From Rhizobium johnstonii 3841 (GTDB taxonomy: Bacteria > Pseudomonadota > Alphaproteobacteria > Rhizobiales > Rhizobiaceae): 64,000 nt of DNA. The notes beneath the pieces are model-generated. The model searched no databases. It was not told where the DNA came from and saw only the letters and a program-made list of their open reading frames with translations. Of the stretch, positions 8,771-17,100 are shown piece by piece (the first letter of the stretch is position 1; every line of letters begins with the position of its first letter). Location of the stretch: assembly GCF_000009265.1 (NCBI RefSeq), contig NC_008381.1, forward strand, positions 372,001 to 436,000. Reading direction: 5' to 3'. The translations under genes were made by a program, and so were the position numbers.

Positions 8771-9961
8771 CTATGCGGCTTTCGCGACCTCTCCGTGCGG
8801 ATCGAGGACATATTTTGTCGCCGCCCCATGGTCGAAGCTCTCATATCCAGCAGCGGCATCGTCGAGCGGGATGACCTTGGCGTTGACGATATCGGCAATC
8901 GGCAGTCGGTCGTGGAGGATCGCCTGCATGAGCTGACGATTATATTTGATCACCGGAGTCTGGCCGGTGTGGAAGGACTGCGCCTTGGCCCATCCGAGGC
9001 CGAAACGAAGCGACAGATTGCCGTGTTTGGCGGCGTTGTCGACGGCGCCCGGATCCTCGGTAACGTAGAGGCCGGGAATGCCGATCGAACCTGCGGCACG
9101 GGTAATCTCCATCATCTGATTGAGGACGATCGCCGGCTGTTCGCCGCCCGAGTGGCCGCGTGCCTCGAAGCCGACCGCATCGATGGCGCTGTCCACCTCA
9201 TTGGTGCCGACGACCTGCGCAATCATGTCGCCAAGACGGTCGCTCTTCGACAGGTCGATCGGTTCGAAACCGACCTTCGCCGCATGCGCCAGGCGGTCCT
9301 TGTTGAAATCACCGATCATCACGACTGCAGCACCGAGAATGCGAGCCGAAGCCGCAGCCGCAAGGCCGACCGGGCCGGCGCCGGCGACATAGACGGTCGA
9401 GCCGACCCCAACGCCTGCACGCACCGCGCCATGGAAGCCGGTGGGCAGAATGTCGGAGAGCATGGTGAGATCCCGGATCTTCGCCATTGCCTTGTCCCGA
9501 TCGGGGATTTTCAGCAGGTTGAAATCTGCATAGGGAATGGTGACGTAGCGCGCCTGTCCGCCGATCCAGCCGCCCATGTCGACATAACCGTAGGCACCGC
9601 CGGCGCGGGCCGGGTTTACCGTCAGGCAGACACCGGTATCCTGAGACTTGCAGCAGCGGCAACGGCCGCAGGCGACATTGAAAGGCACCGAGACGATATC
9701 GCCGATGTCGAGCATCTCGACATCGATGCCTTTCTCGATGATCTCGCCGGTGATTTCATGACCGAGGACCAGGCCCGGCATCGCCGTCGTGCGGCCGCGG
9801 ACCATATGCTGATCGGAGCCGCAGATATTGGTCGATATCACCTTCAGGATGACGCCGTGTTCGATGCGGCGGCCGTCGGGCGCTTCCAGCTTCGGATCGT
9901 CGATGTCGCGGACTTCGACCTTGCCCGGCCGGAGATAGACGACGCCTCTATTTTTGCTCAT
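8771..9961 (-). CDS. fdhA: Glutathione-independent formaldehyde dehydrogenase, zinc-dependent
   Basis: A 396-residue medium-chain Zn dehydrogenase matching the glutathione-independent formaldehyde dehydrogenase group in length and sequence. Catalytic-zinc ligands appear as C47 in NICGSD and H68 in LGHEITG; structural-zinc cysteines are at 98, 101, 104 and 112. A conserved NAD-binding segment reads YVAGAGPVGLAAAASA. The start is ATG 9961, behind a clear GGGAGGA; the open frame continues upstream but lacks such a site. It would oxidise formaldehyde to formate with a bound NAD(H), useful where demethylation of betaine-like compounds releases formaldehyde, which is an inference from the neighbourhood. 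Confidence 0.93.
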   Translation of the reverse strand: MSKNRGVVYLRPGKVEVRDIDDPKLEAPDGRRIEHGVILKVISTNICGSDQHMVRGRTTAMPGLVLGHEITGEIIEKGIDVEMLDIGDIVSVPFNVACGRCRCCKSQDTGVCLTVNPARAGGAYGYVDMGGWIGGQARYVTIPYADFNLLKIPDRDKAMAKIRDLTMLSDILPTGFHGAVRAGVGVGSTVYVAGAGPVGLAAAASARILGAAVVMIGDFNKDRLAHAAKVGFEPIDLSKSDRLGDMIAQVVGTNEVDSAIDAVGFEARGHSGGEQPAIVLNQMMEITRAAGSIGIPGLYVTEDPGAVDNAAKHGNLSLRFGLGWAKAQSFHTGQTPVIKYNRQLMQAILHDRLPIADIVNAKVIPLDDAAAGYESFDHGAATKYVLDPHGEVAKAA

Positions 9962-10556
9962 GGATTCCTCCCACTTGTTTGAATGCCTCGATCTGCAACC
10001 GATGCAGCCGATGGCAACCTTCCCTCCGGCCTGCCTCCTCTGCAGCCCGGTGTCCACAACACGAGGATACCGCCGCACCGGGCGATATTCGGATTTTGCA
10101 AAAGGGACAGATTGGATGGAGAAGAGGAGCAAACGGCACGGCTTTCGCCTGTCGTTCCGCTCGTGACCGTCTGCCGCAATCCGTCGATTTGCTGTGCCAA
10201 GAGCTGGTTTCCAGCTCCAGAATCTCCTTTCGATCCATCTCGATATCTTTCCGGATGTCTATCCGGCGATTTCCTTGAGGATTTCAGTTCTTCTACCGCT
10301 GCGGGGCAGCGCCGACGTCAGGCCGGCTTGCCAATGGTCCATTTCGCCAGTTTGCGAGATAGCGCTTTGGACACCACAAACAAACCACGCCTGACCGAAA
10401 ACAGCGATCAAGAAAACGACATGGGCGCAACTCAAAGACGACAGTCGGCAAAGTCGCAATGGCTCGCCACGTGGGATAAGTAATGAACCCGCGAATGCGG
10501 CGGTTTTCCGGTTCGTCGGGGGAAGATTTGATTGCCGCTGCCTCGAGATGGCAAGC
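9962..10556. other. 595-base gap without a supportable gene
   Basis: This stretch must contain the fdhA promoter at its left end. Several short open frames on both strands were read; none has a good ribosome-binding site, consistent codon bias or a recognisable product. A weak inverted repeat (GAACC at 10485-10489, GGTTC at 10510-10514, enclosing a small GC stem) lies near the 3' end of the exporter gene and may act as its terminator. Confidence 0.5.
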
Positions 10557-11462
10557 CTAGGCGCGATGCTGCCGGCGGCTGCGGTTGACGTCGATGGCCG
10601 TGTGCCAGAGCACGGCGCCAAGGATGATCGCACCGCCGAAAAAGGTGGCAACGGGCGGCTGCTCGGAAAACAGCAGCCAGACCCAGAAGGGCGTGAGCAC
10701 GATTTCCATCGTGCCGATCAGCGCCGCCTCCGCCGGTGGCATTCGTTTCGCCCCGGCAAGGAAGAGCACCAGTGCGAGAGAGAAATTGGTCGCGCCGAAA
10801 GCAGCAAGGACGATCCAGTTGTGCAGGTCGAGCGAGCCGACCGAACCGAACGGAGCAAAGATGGCAAGCGTCAGGAAGGCGCTGACGACGGTCGGAGGCA
10901 GGCTCGGCACGCCGGGATTGATGCGCGGAATGATGATGACGAGCGCAAAGGACGCCGTCATGCCGAGCGCCAAAAGGTCACCCCAACCGGTCCCGCCGCC
11001 GATCGACGAGGCGACGATGACCGCAACGCCGAGGAGCGAGATGCCGCCGGCAATCAGCGTCCGCCTGGAGACCCTCTCCCTGAGGATGACCCAGCCGAGC
11101 AACGCTGCGATGAAAGGCGCGGTCGCATAGATCATCGTCACATTGGCGACGGTGGTCATGTAGAGCGCCCCGATGAAGCATACCTGACTGAAGGTCTGGC
11201 ATGCGATCATTGCAAGTCCGGACGGATGGAAGACGGAACGCCATTGCTGCCGCGAGATGCCCCCTTCGAGGAAAAGGCAGGGGATCAGCAGGAACAGGCC
11301 GCCGAACAACGACCGCCAGGCGATCGCCGTCCATACGTCGGTGGTGAGCAGCCGCGAATAAACACCGCTCGCGCTCCAGGCAAGCGTCGCGGCAATGATG
11401 AGAAGCACACCCTTCTCGTGCTCGCTGCCTGCGAGGCGTCTGGCCGGATTTTCAATGGTCAC
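10557..11462 (-). CDS. EamA/DMT-family transporter
   Basis: An inner-membrane protein of about 301 residues with ten predicted hydrophobic helices in two five-helix halves, as in drug/metabolite exporters (EamA). Helices such as GVLLIIAATLAWSASGVYSR and SLLGVAVIVASSIGGGTGW are easily seen. I favour GTG 11462 because the frame's upstream ATG (11552) would leave only 11 bases before the divergent LysR gene. The substrate is unknown. The divergent LysR gene probably controls it. Confidence 0.82.
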   Translation of the reverse strand: MTIENPARRLAGSEHEKGVLLIIAATLAWSASGVYSRLLTTDVWTAIAWRSLFGGLFLLIPCLFLEGGISRQQWRSVFHPSGLAMIACQTFSQVCFIGALYMTTVANVTMIYATAPFIAALLGWVILRERVSRRTLIAGGISLLGVAVIVASSIGGGTGWGDLLALGMTASFALVIIIPRINPGVPSLPPTVVSAFLTLAIFAPFGSVGSLDLHNWIVLAAFGATNFSLALVLFLAGAKRMPPAEAALIGTMEIVLTPFWVWLLFSEQPPVATFFGGAIILGAVLWHTAIDVNRSRRQHRA

Positions 11463-11563
11463 GCAGATATTCTCAAAGAAGGAAGTCGAACGCGGCTCTT
11501 TTGTGCGCCCAGAATTGACATCAGACAAACGAATAGTAGAGATGACTACCATCGATTTTTTCT

Positions 11564-12451
11564 ATGGCTATTCCGATGCACGAGCCGATTGAGAGCGACC
11601 TGCTGAGAACCTTCCTGGTCGTCGCCGAGACGTCGAACTTCTCCGCCGCCGCCCAACGCATCGGGCGAACACAATCGGCCGTCAGCACCCAGATCAAGCG
11701 GCTCGAGCAGACGATCGGCGAAACGCTGTTCGATCGCGGTGCCCGCGGCGTGCTGCTCACGCGCCCGGGCATACAGCTGGTGCCCTACGCCCGCAGGATC
11801 ATCGATCTTTTGAACGAGGCGGCCGCGACGATCCGCAGCAAACCGCTGGATGGACCGGTGCGCATCGGAATTCCCGAGGAATACAGCCAGACGGTACTGC
11901 CGGCGGCCCTTGCGGCTTTCGCTGTCCGCCACCCGGCCGTCGAGGTCACCGTGTCCTGCGACTATACGGTCCGCAACCTGGCCGCCCTCGAGCGGGACGA
12001 GCTCGATCTGGCCGTCGTTTTCGACTGGAGCGATGAGACCAAAGGCGAGGTCATCTGCATCGATCCCACAGTCTGGGTGACGTCGATGGTCCACCGGCTG
12101 CACGACATCAATCCCCTGCCCATTGCGACCTATCGCAACTCCACCTGGTCGCGCGATTTTGCGCTCCGGTCGCTGGAGCAGATCGGCCGCAATTACCGGA
12201 TCGCCTTCATCGCCGATACCGGCTCGGGGCTGAAGAATGCCGTGATCGCCGGCCTTGCCGTCACCACGCTTTCCCGCAGCAACATACCGCCCGGCTGCCG
12301 GGAGCTGACCGCCGAAGACGGTTTCCCGCCGGTCGATTCCTCCAAGGTCGTGCTCCGCCGAAGCACCTACCGTTCCAGCGAAGCCGTCCGGGAACTTGCT
12401 GAAATGATACGGGACGCGTTCCAGCCTATCCCAGCATCTCCGATGACGTGA
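11564..12451 (+). CDS. LysR-type transcriptional regulator
   Basis: A 295-residue LysR protein. The N-terminal winged helix-turn-helix is clear (DLLRTFLVVAETSNFSAAA, then RTQSAVSTQIKRLEQTIG), followed by an effector-binding domain beginning near IGIPEEYSQTVLPAALAAF. It is divergent from the EamA gene, the standard arrangement for a LysR regulator and its target. ATG 11564 and ATG 11576 are both possible; neither has a strong ribosome site. Its 3' end overlaps the convergent GlxA-type regulator by 26 bases. Confidence 0.9.
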   Translation: MAIPMHEPIESDLLRTFLVVAETSNFSAAAQRIGRTQSAVSTQIKRLEQTIGETLFDRGARGVLLTRPGIQLVPYARRIIDLLNEAAATIRSKPLDGPVRIGIPEEYSQTVLPAALAAFAVRHPAVEVTVSCDYTVRNLAALERDELDLAVVFDWSDETKGEVICIDPTVWVTSMVHRLHDINPLPIATYRNSTWSRDFALRSLEQIGRNYRIAFIADTGSGLKNAVIAGLAVTTLSRSNIPPGCRELTAEDGFPPVDSSKVVLRRSTYRSSEAVRELAEMIRDAFQPIPASPMT

Positions 12452-13418
12452 TGCGGCGGCGCAAGCGGCGCCGGGTCTCCGACGGGCTCTCGGAAAAACT
12501 CGCCCGGTAGCTTCTCGCAAAAGCAGAGGCCGAATTGAAGCCGGTCGCCGCCGCGATGTCGGCAAACGAGGCTGTCGTCTCGATCACCTTGCGGCGCGCC
12601 GCATTCAGGCGCAGCGCCAGATAATGCACATGCGGCGGCGCGCCGATGCTCTGCTGGAAGAGATCCTGCAGATGCCGGGCGCTGATCCCCACCCGGCGGG
12701 CCAGCCGTGCCAGGACCAGAGGCTGCTCGATATGCTCCTCCATCAGCCGTACTGCCTGCGTCACGCGGGGATCGTGCATGCGCAAGCCGGCTGAGGCTGC
12801 GGAAAGCGGCTCATCGGCATGGAAGGAAGGCTGCTCGTAACGGAACAGCCGGCTGACCTCGAGCGCCAGCGAATACCCCTGCCGTTGCCGGATCACTTCC
12901 AGCATCAGGTCGACGGTCGGAAGCGAACCCGAGGTCGTCAGCCGCTTGCCGTCGATGACGAACCGATCCTTGACGGCCCGCACCTCAGGATAAGCCAGCG
13001 CAAAATCCTCGTAGTCCTCCCAGTGGACAGTCGCCGGCAGTCCGTCGAGCAGGCTGGCTTCGGCCAGCAGCCATGTGCCGGATTCGATGCCGGCAATCAC
13101 CGTGCGATAGCGGGCGGCCTGGGAGAGCTGCATCTTCAGCGCCGGCGTAGCACTTCGGCGCCAATTGTAACTGGCCAGCACGAACAGCGGCGTATCCTCG
13201 GTCGTCGCCTTGAAAGCGCCTTGCGCGGGCACGGCGATATCGCTGGTGGTCAGGACCGGCGCTCCGTCCGGCGTCAGCAGCCGCCAGCGATAGAGTTCGC
13301 TGCCGGAAATGCGGTTGGCGCCACGCAGCGGCTCGATGACCGAGGCGATCAGGATCAGGTTCGCGTCCGGCAGGACGAGAAGGTCGATATCGAGCCGTTC
13401 CGTCGATCGCTGCAGCAA
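12426..13418 (-). CDS. GlxA-family AraC-type regulator (likely carnitine regulator, CdhR-like)
   Basis: A 330-residue regulator with an N-terminal DJ-1/PfpI-like domain (VLPDANLILIASVIEPLRGAN, later the nucleophile-elbow region VIAGIESGTWLLAEA) and a C-terminal double helix-turn-helix of the AraC family (ARLARRVGISARHLQDLFQQ and FADIAAATGFNSASAFARSY). The frame opens upstream, but TTG 13418 directly behind AGGAGG gives the normal family length and avoids overlap with the divergent gene at 13525. In Pseudomonas the GlxA-type protein CdhR activates carnitine catabolism; here the gene is divergent from a carnitine-type operon, so the same role is proposed. Confidence 0.88.
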   Translation of the reverse strand: MLQRSTERLDIDLLVLPDANLILIASVIEPLRGANRISGSELYRWRLLTPDGAPVLTTSDIAVPAQGAFKATTEDTPLFVLASYNWRRSATPALKMQLSQAARYRTVIAGIESGTWLLAEASLLDGLPATVHWEDYEDFALAYPEVRAVKDRFVIDGKRLTTSGSLPTVDLMLEVIRQRQGYSLALEVSRLFRYEQPSFHADEPLSAASAGLRMHDPRVTQAVRLMEEHIEQPLVLARLARRVGISARHLQDLFQQSIGAPPHVHYLALRLNAARRKVIETTASFADIAAATGFNSASAFARSYRASFSESPSETRRRLRRRITSSEMLG

Positions 13419-13437
13419 GATCCCCTCCTGTGAGTTC

Positions 13438-13468
13438 CGATAATGTATCGATTGCTTCCGAAATTGCA
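13438..13468. promoter_or_regulatory. Candidate regulator sites in the divergent carnitine-operon promoter
   Basis: The 106-base divergent region holds a perfect inverted repeat CGATA-ATG-TATCG (13438-13450), followed by ATTGC at 13451-13455 and again at 13464-13468. AraC-type proteins often bind spaced repeats, so these are candidates for the GlxA-type regulator's sites. No consensus was available to compare. Confidence 0.3.
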
Positions 13469-13524
13469 ACGCATCGCCATCCATCCTGTCGCGTAATGCG
13501 GATAAGACGAGGGAGAACAAAAAC

Positions 13525-14427
13525 ATGCCTCTTGCGATGAACCGCGATGTCTTCATCACCTGCGCCGTCACCGGCGCCGGCGACACGGTTTCCAGATCCA
13601 CCCACGTGCCGATCACTCCCAAGCAGATCGCCGATTCCGCCATCGACGCGGCAAAGGCCGGTGCTGCGGTCGTTCACTGCCATGTCCGCGATCCGGAAAC
13701 GGGCGCCGCCAGCCGCCGTAACGATCTCTACAGGGAAGTCACCGACCGCATCCGCTCGGCGGATGTCGACGTCGTCCTCAATCTCACCGCCGGCATGGGC
13801 GGGGATCTGATCTTCGGGGATGTCGAGAGCCCCCTTCCCCTTAACCCCAAGGGCACGGATATGGCCGGCGCCACCGAGCGCGTCAGCCATGTCGCCGAAT
13901 GCCTGCCAGAGATCTGCACGCTCGACTGCGGCACGATGAACTTCAACCTCGGCGACTATGTCATGACCAACACGCCGGCCATGCTGCGGGCGATGGCGAA
14001 GAAGATGACCGATCTCGGCGTCCGCCCCGAGATCGAGGCCTTCGACACCGGCCATCTCTGGTTTGCCAAGCAGCTTGCCGAGGAAGGTCTGATCGAAGAC
14101 CCGGTGCTGATCCAGCTCTGCATGGGCATTCCGTGGGGGGCGCCCGACGATCTCAACACCTTCATGGCGATGGTCAACAACGTGCCTGAGAGCTGGACCT
14201 TCTCAGCCTTTTCGATCGGCCGCAACGCCATGGCCTATCCGGCGGCGGCGGTGCTCGCCGGCGGCAATGTCCGCGTCGGCCTGGAAGACAACCTCTTTGT
14301 CGGCAAGGGCCAACTCGCCACCAATGCGCAGTTGGTCGAAAAGGCCGTGCAGGTGGTCGAAGGCATGGGTGCCCGGATTATCGGTCCGGAAGACGTTCGC
14401 AAGAAACTCAAACTGACGAAGCGCTGA
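13525..14427 (+). CDS. BKACE-family beta-keto acid cleavage enzyme, probable 3-dehydrocarnitine cleavage
   Basis: A 300-residue TIM-barrel enzyme of the BKACE (DUF849) family, which condenses a beta-keto acid with acetyl-CoA to give a CoA thioester and acetoacetate. Zinc-binding H51 and H53 are in VVHCHVRDP; LNLTAGMGGDLIF, EIEAFDTGHLWFA and GNVRVGLEDNLF are further family marks. It is followed after only seven bases by the carnitine dehydrogenase fusion, so the substrate is most likely 3-dehydrocarnitine, yielding betainyl-CoA; activity on dehydrocarnitine is known for some family members. Start ATG 13525 is preceded by GAGGGAGAA. Confidence 0.9.
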   Translation: MPLAMNRDVFITCAVTGAGDTVSRSTHVPITPKQIADSAIDAAKAGAAVVHCHVRDPETGAASRRNDLYREVTDRIRSADVDVVLNLTAGMGGDLIFGDVESPLPLNPKGTDMAGATERVSHVAECLPEICTLDCGTMNFNLGDYVMTNTPAMLRAMAKKMTDLGVRPEIEAFDTGHLWFAKQLAEEGLIEDPVLIQLCMGIPWGAPDDLNTFMAMVNNVPESWTFSAFSIGRNAMAYPAAAVLAGGNVRVGLEDNLFVGKGQLATNAQLVEKAVQVVEGMGARIIGPEDVRKKLKLTKR

Positions 14428-14434
14428 GGACGGC

Positions 14435-15925
14435 ATGACTGGGATCAACAAGGCGGCTTGTATCGGCGGCGGCGTCATCGGCGGCGGATGGATCGCGCGT
14501 TTCCTGCTGGCCGGTATCGACGTTGATGTGTTCGACCCGCATCCGGAGGCGAGCCGCATCGTCGGCGAAGTCATCGCCAATGCCGAAAAAGCCTATGCCA
14601 TGCTGACCGGAGCACCCCTGCCGCCGCACGGCAGGCTGACCTTCTGCGCGACGCTCGAGGAAGCCGTTGCCGGCGCCGACTGGATTCAGGAAAGCGTGCC
14701 GGAAAGGCTCGACCTCAAGCGCGGCGTCCTGACTGCGATCGATGCTGTGGCGCGCCCAGACGCCCTGATCGGCTCGTCCACCTCAGGCCTGCTGCCGACC
14801 GATCTGCAGCGCGACATGAAGCATCCCGAACGCCTCTTCGTCGCCCACCCCTATAATCCCGTCTATCTGCTGCCGCTCGTCGAAATCGTCGGCGGCGAGA
14901 AGACCTCGGCGGCGACCATCAAGGCGGCGATGGAAAGATTGCAGCCGATCGGCATGAAGGGCGTTCACATCGCCAAGGAGATCGAGGCCTTTGTCGGCGA
15001 CCGGCTGCTCGAAGCGCTCTGGCGCGAGGCCTTGTGGCTGATCCACGACGATATCTGCACCGTCGAGACGCTCGATGACGTCATCCGCTATTCCTTCGGC
15101 CTGCGCTGGGCGCAGATGGGCCTGTTCCAGACCTACCGCATTGCCGGCGGCGAGGCCGGCATGCGCCACTTCCTCGCCCAGTTCGGCCCCTGCCTTGCCT
15201 GGCCCTGGACCAAGCTCACCGATGTCGTCGATCTCGACGATGCGCTGATCGAAAAGATCGGCCAGCAATCCGACGAACAGGCGGCCGGCCTCTCGATCCG
15301 TGAACTCGAACGCATCCGCGATGAAAACCTCGTCGGCATCCTGCAGGCCCTCAAGGGCGGCGATGGCGGCAAGGGCTGGGGCGCCGGCAAGCTGCTGAAG
15401 GACTTCGAGCAATCGCTCTGGGCACAAGGCGGCGGGACAACGACGTCTTTCGACCCGTCGAAGCCGCTGAGGCTCGTCGAGACGAAAGTCAGCCCTGCCT
15501 GGGTCGACTATAACGGCCATATGACCGAACACCGCTACCTGCAGGTTTTCGGCGATACCTCAGATGCGCTGCTGCGCCTCGTCGGCGTCGACGTCGCCTA
15601 TGTCGAGGCGGGACACAGCTACTACACGGTGGAAACCCACATCCGCCATCTCGGCGAAGCGAAGCTCGGCCAGGCGATTCATTCGACCTGCCGGATCCTT
15701 GATGTCGACGACAAGCGGCTGCACGTCTTCCACACGCTTCACGATACGGCGACGGGCGAGGCTCTCGCAACCGCCGAGCACATGTTGCTGCATGTCGACA
15801 GCAAGGCCGGCAAGGCCACACCGGCGCCGGCCGTTATTCTCGACAAGGTCAAGGCGATCGGCAGAGCCCATGCGGAGTTGGCAGCGCCCGAAGGCGCCGG
15901 CCGTCACGTCGGCCAGAGGCGGTAG
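14435..15925 (+). CDS. lcdH: Bifunctional carnitine 3-dehydrogenase / betainyl-CoA thioesterase
   Basis: A 496-residue fusion. Residues 1 to about 330 form a 3-hydroxyacyl-CoA-dehydrogenase-like NAD enzyme: Rossmann motif GGGVIGGG at 11-18, the segment FVAHPYNPVYLLPLVEIVGG and the helical C-terminal part typical of L-carnitine dehydrogenases. Residues about 345-475 are a hotdog thioesterase domain (AWVDYNGHMTEHRYLQVFG). The first domain would oxidise L-carnitine to 3-dehydrocarnitine, the second would hydrolyse betainyl-CoA made by the BKACE enzyme upstream, releasing glycine betaine. Thus two non-consecutive steps flanking the BKACE reaction are carried by one polypeptide. The stop TAG is part of the next gene's ribosome-binding site. 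Confidence 0.92.
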   Translation: MTGINKAACIGGGVIGGGWIARFLLAGIDVDVFDPHPEASRIVGEVIANAEKAYAMLTGAPLPPHGRLTFCATLEEAVAGADWIQESVPERLDLKRGVLTAIDAVARPDALIGSSTSGLLPTDLQRDMKHPERLFVAHPYNPVYLLPLVEIVGGEKTSAATIKAAMERLQPIGMKGVHIAKEIEAFVGDRLLEALWREALWLIHDDICTVETLDDVIRYSFGLRWAQMGLFQTYRIAGGEAGMRHFLAQFGPCLAWPWTKLTDVVDLDDALIEKIGQQSDEQAAGLSIRELERIRDENLVGILQALKGGDGGKGWGAGKLLKDFEQSLWAQGGGTTTSFDPSKPLRLVETKVSPAWVDYNGHMTEHRYLQVFGDTSDALLRLVGVDVAYVEAGHSYYTVETHIRHLGEAKLGQAIHSTCRILDVDDKRLHVFHTLHDTATGEALATAEHMLLHVDSKAGKATPAPAVILDKVKAIGRAHAELAAPEGAGRHVGQRR

Positions 15926-15935
15926 GAGGATCGGC

Positions 15936-17096
15936 ATGAATTTCGGACTGAGCGAAGAACAGGAAATGATCGTCGAGACGGTCCGCGCCTTCGTCGAGAC
16001 CGAAATCTATCCGCATGAAAACGAGGTCGAGCGCAGCGGCATCGTCCCGCCGGAGCTCGGAGACGAGATCCGGCGCAAATGCATCGATCTTGGCTTCTAT
16101 GCCTGTAATTTCCCGGAAGAAGTCGGCGGCGCCGGCCTCGACCATGTCACCTTCACGCTGGTCGAGCGGGAGCTCGGGCGCGGTTCCCTCGGGCTGACGG
16201 TTTTCTTCGGCCGGCCTTCAGGCATCCTGATGGCCTGCGAGGGCGAGCAGCGTGAGCGCTACCTCCTACCCGCGGTGCGCGGCGAGAAGATCGATGCGCT
16301 CGCCATCACCGAGCCGGACGCCGGGTCGGACATGCGCGGCATGAAATGCGCCGCCCGCCGCGACGGCAGCGACTTCGTTCTCAACGGCACGAAACACTTC
16401 ATTTCGCATGCCGATGTCGCCGATTTCGTTATCGTCTTTGCCGCGACGGGCGAGGAGGAAACGCCGAAAGGCATCAAGAAGAAGATCACCGCCTTCCTGG
16501 TGGATCGCGGCACGCCGGGCTTCGAGATACTCAAGGGCTACGATTCCGTTTCGCATCGCGGCTACCATAACTCAACGCTCAGCTTCACCGATTGCCGGAT
16601 TCCGGGAAGCCAGGTACTTGGCGAGGTGCATCGTGGCTTCGAAATCGCCAATCAATGGCTCTATGGCACGCGGTTGACGGTGGCCGCCACCTGCGTCGGC
16701 CGGGCACGGCGCGTCTTCGACATGACGCTGCCTTATGCCGCCGAGCGCAAGCAGTTCGGTAAGCCGATCGGGGCCAATCAGGGCGTGTCGTTCAAACTCG
16801 CCGATATGATTACCGAGATCGACGCGGCCGACTGGCTGACGCTCGCCGCCGCCTGGCGGCTCGATGCCGGCCTCTCCGCGGACCGGCAGATCGCCTCGGC
16901 CAAGCTTTACTCTTCCGAAATGCTGGCCCGGGTCACCGATGAAGCGATCCAGATCTTTGGCGGCATGGGCCTGATGGACGACCTGCCGCTTGCCCGCTTC
17001 TGGCGCGATGCGCGTGTCGAGCGCATCTGGGACGGCACCTCCGAAATCCAGCGGCATATCATCAGCCGCGACCTGCTTAGACCCTTGGGAGCGTGA
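15936..17096 (+). CDS. Acyl-CoA dehydrogenase, probable betainyl-type (CaiA-like role)
   Basis: A 386-residue FAD acyl-CoA dehydrogenase. N-terminal helices start MNFGLSEEQEMIVETVRAF; ALAITEPDAGSDMRGM is the flavin-binding signature; YAAERKQFGKPIGANQGV and the C-terminal VERIWDGTSEIQRHI complete the fold. The residue at the usual catalytic-base site of the EGT signature is Asp (WDGTSE). ATG 15936 is selected because TAGGAGGA ends six bases earlier and the length is normal; the frame remains open upstream inside lcdH. In this operon a role in converting gamma-butyrobetainyl-CoA to crotonobetainyl-CoA is plausible, but not proven by sequence. Confidence 0.9.
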   Translation: MNFGLSEEQEMIVETVRAFVETEIYPHENEVERSGIVPPELGDEIRRKCIDLGFYACNFPEEVGGAGLDHVTFTLVERELGRGSLGLTVFFGRPSGILMACEGEQRERYLLPAVRGEKIDALAITEPDAGSDMRGMKCAARRDGSDFVLNGTKHFISHADVADFVIVFAATGEEETPKGIKKKITAFLVDRGTPGFEILKGYDSVSHRGYHNSTLSFTDCRIPGSQVLGEVHRGFEIANQWLYGTRLTVAATCVGRARRVFDMTLPYAAERKQFGKPIGANQGVSFKLADMITEIDAADWLTLAAAWRLDAGLSADRQIASAKLYSSEMLARVTDEAIQIFGGMGLMDDLPLARFWRDARVERIWDGTSEIQRHIISRDLLRPLGA

Positions 17097-17100
17097 GCCG

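Noticed and set aside
9983..10483. 166-codon plus-strand frame in the gap between fdhA and the EamA gene
   Set aside because: No ribosome site, irregular codon use and no recognisable domain.
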